From contig JASFXZ010000001.1 of assembly GCA_032209605.1 (NCBI GenBank), positions 38,134,619-38,198,618 of the forward strand: a stretch of 64,000 bases of DNA, in the 5' to 3' direction. The notes under the pieces are model-generated. The model ran no database searches, was not told the origin of the DNA, and was given only the letters and a program-made list of their open reading frames with translations. This DNA is from Mactromeris polynyma (taxonomy: Eukaryota; Mollusca; Bivalvia; Venerida; Mactridae). Below are positions 61,710-64,000 of the stretch, piece by piece; within the stretch, counting starts at the first letter, position 1, and the number at the start of each line of letters is the position of its first letter. Made by a program: the position numbers and the translations under genes.

Positions 61710-64000
61710 TTTGAAGGCTAACGACCACTAAATGTCGATTCGCTCTCGATGTCTTTCGACAGCAATGCAATTCGTTAAAAACAACACGATCCATTCTGTA
61801 TATTTATAGCCAAGTAAGCAATATTAAGTCATAAATAAATCAAAGAAGAGGCGTGTAACTCAGATTTTAAATTTTGCGATTAACACATCACACATCTATT
61901 CTAATCAGGGTTATTTTATTTTGTCCTAACTATAACATATTCAAGGGAGACTGCTCTGACTAGAAAAAATTTAAATGGTTCTTCTAATTGTCTCCCATTG
62001 TTCACAATTTTACGCAAATTGAAGTTCTCAAATTAGAAGAAAAAATCATATGACATAATTATGTCTGGAAGTTCTGAATATACACATTTTAATGTTCTGG
62101 CTATCGGAAACAATATGTTAAGACAACAAGCGGTTACATTAGTGTTTTATTGAGTCGTCGTTTTCAATGGATCTTAAAAAATACTATATAAAAATCCATA
62201 TTTACAATAATATATTAAAACAAATAATTGCTGAACTGACAAACAAAATGTACAGAGGATTTATTCAAAATGGGTGAACAAATGAACAATTTTTCAATGG
62301 ATCGTAAAATACTATTTAAAAATCCATGTTTACAATAATATATTAAAACAAATAATTGCTGTTCATATACATTTAATTCGTTGAAAGAACTGACAAACAA
62401 AACGTACAGAGGATGTATTCAAAATGAGTGAACAAATGAACAATTTGTTTTATATGGAATGGAAGAGAATGGTTATTTACACAGATTCAGTGTGAGATCT
62501 AAATGAGAAAATCTTTTGATAGATGAAAGCTACATACATGTGACAATAATAATACTTATACCGTTAACATTGTGCAAAATACTGTCACCATGATCATGAG
62601 AACAACTGGATTACTTTTTTTTTAAATTATTAATACTTAAAGACATGTTTACAAACACTTATGATACATTGATCAATGGTAAAACTTGCTTGTTTGCGAT
62701 TCCCTGACCGACCCACTGACTTTGGCTCCGACTTGGATTGTAAGAATTTGTCTCTCAGGGGTTTTTAAATCGTGATAATAATCTAAAAAATGTCTTGCCT
62801 TTAAACTAAGTGATTTAGTGAAGGGATATAGAAAACAAACACATTTTACAAATGCCCTCTTTCTATCGAACATACAGCGGATTAACTCAGCCACCATTCA
62901 AAGACTTAATTATTCGTCTCTTTTTTCTACAATTTATAGCAACTCTGTGCTAAAACAGTTTAACTATATTTACTTATATCTCATAACTCAGTAATTGTAA
63001 GTCACTTCAGACGATTCAGATTTATGTATTTCAAAGTTTCTTTCTCAATTAATACTGTTAATGGGTGGAAATACAATACATTGATAATTAACAAAAAAAA
63101 TCATATCATCTAACTAGTATTCCATTTTGGAAAACTGTCAGTTGCTCACAGAATACTTCTACTCCGTCTCACAATATGGCCTTTTGCCCAAGTCTCATAT
63201 TTATCAGAACAGAACAAAATAGATATTTTATTTCTGATTTGAGCAAAGCTCCTCATCCATACAATATATGTACAACATTTTGTCAAAGTAAAACAAAATA
63301 GCAAATTAGAAAAGTAAAGTAATGAGAGAAAAAAACACGGAAAAACCCAGAAACAATCAAACACACACATGTATATGAAAACATGCTAATGATTCTCAAC
63401 AATTTGTGTGTGTGAGAGTGACATGAATAAATTGACATTTCAAATAAAAATTAAATTTATCAATATCATTAATGTAGCAAATATATTGTTCTTTTTATAA
63501 GACAAATATTGAATCATTACATCTCGAGCGAAAAGCGTAACAAAATGTTGGCGTAATGTTTATAATATATGGTCATAAGTAACCAAATTCACCTGTGGAA
63601 CGGTATTCATGAATCATCTTAAATTAAACAACATCTAATATGCTTTATAATAATGAACACTGAGACCACGTACTGAACTGATTGATTGTACAGACGGTGC
63701 TAAACCCAACACCAAAGAGACATGGACCGGTTAACCGTCGTCATACACCGTCGGAATACCGTTTAAACCAAATGCAAACTAAACAGTATCATAAAATGAT
63801 CGTCCATGGTGTATACTGCCTATGGGTTTAATTCAATCCAAAGTCATGAGTTATTATTATGAAAACCTTTTGTCGGTGCAACAGATAAATTTTCTGCCAA
63901 AGTTTATTAGCCGCCTTCAAAATAATTAAAGGGTAGAGAAAGCAATTGCCACAATTTATGCTTCGTCTGACAGTAGTTATGTTTCACCCAATTCGTATAA
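61710..64000. other. Region upstream of UBL7, no gene recognised
   Basis: UBL7 transcription starts within the first few hundred bases on the minus strand. Beyond it lie an imperfect direct duplication of about 130-150 bp (62163-62450), a half element with the ACCGACCC-type end near 62690, and AT-rich sequence. No exon with recognisable similarity was found; a gene extending in from the right cannot be excluded. Confidence 0.4.
62163..62450. repeat. Imperfect direct duplication (~130-150 bp)
   Basis: TTTCAATGGATCTTAAAA, ACAATAATATATTAAAACAA and GTACAGAGGATTTATTC recur about 125-150 bases later; the second copy has about 25 extra bases (TTCATATACATTTAATTCG). Confidence 0.85.

Overview
This is animal nuclear DNA. 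It is AT-rich, its genes are cut into short exons by GT-AG introns, and most of the sequence is intron or dispersed and tandem repeat. Nothing prokaryotic, organellar or viral was recognised. The repeat style (many small hairpin elements, tRNA-like SINEs with shared tails, elements ending in GGTGAGCTAAAA-type sequence, runs of CCGTCCGTCC) suggests a lophotrochozoan, most likely a bivalve mollusc. That placement is inferred from memory of such genomes, not computed.

Five protein-coding genes could be rebuilt exon by exon, with intron phases that close without error. (1) 2386-20596, plus strand: an alpha-arrestin (ARRDC2/3/4-like, 426 aa) with three PPxY motifs, and a 10.5 kb first intron. (2) 28294-33869, minus strand: a 370 aa protein with four predicted membrane segments that I do not recognise. 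(3) 36939-41848, minus strand: a secreted protein of 260 aa with a signal peptide, five LDL-receptor class A (LDLa) modules and an Arg-rich C-terminus. (4) 44491-49049, plus strand: a divergently transcribed paralogue of gene 3 (278 aa) with the same exon plan. (5) 50076-61709, minus strand: UBL7, a ubiquitin-like/UBA adaptor of 307 aa.

Genes 3 and 4 are the most interesting part. They are a head-to-head inverted duplicate pair whose start codons lie about 2.6 kb apart. Every coding intron is phase 1, each LDLa module sits on its own exon, module n of one gene matches module n of the other, and both proteins end in five consecutive arginines. Gene 4 carries an in-frame insertion in its last module. 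Intron 2 of gene 4 holds a minisatellite whose unit looks like a copy of the gene's own exon-3 splice acceptor plus the start of exon 3.

The space between and inside the genes holds several families of short non-autonomous elements, mostly perfect to imperfect hairpins. Family A has CTCTCCCTTTAT-type arms, family B has CAGTCGGACCTCGTT ends and family C has CAGTAAAACCTC ends; there are also single foldback elements, tRNA-derived SINEs and minisatellites with units of 57, 42, 43, 99 and about 145 bp. No CRISPR array, rRNA or confident functional tRNA gene was seen.
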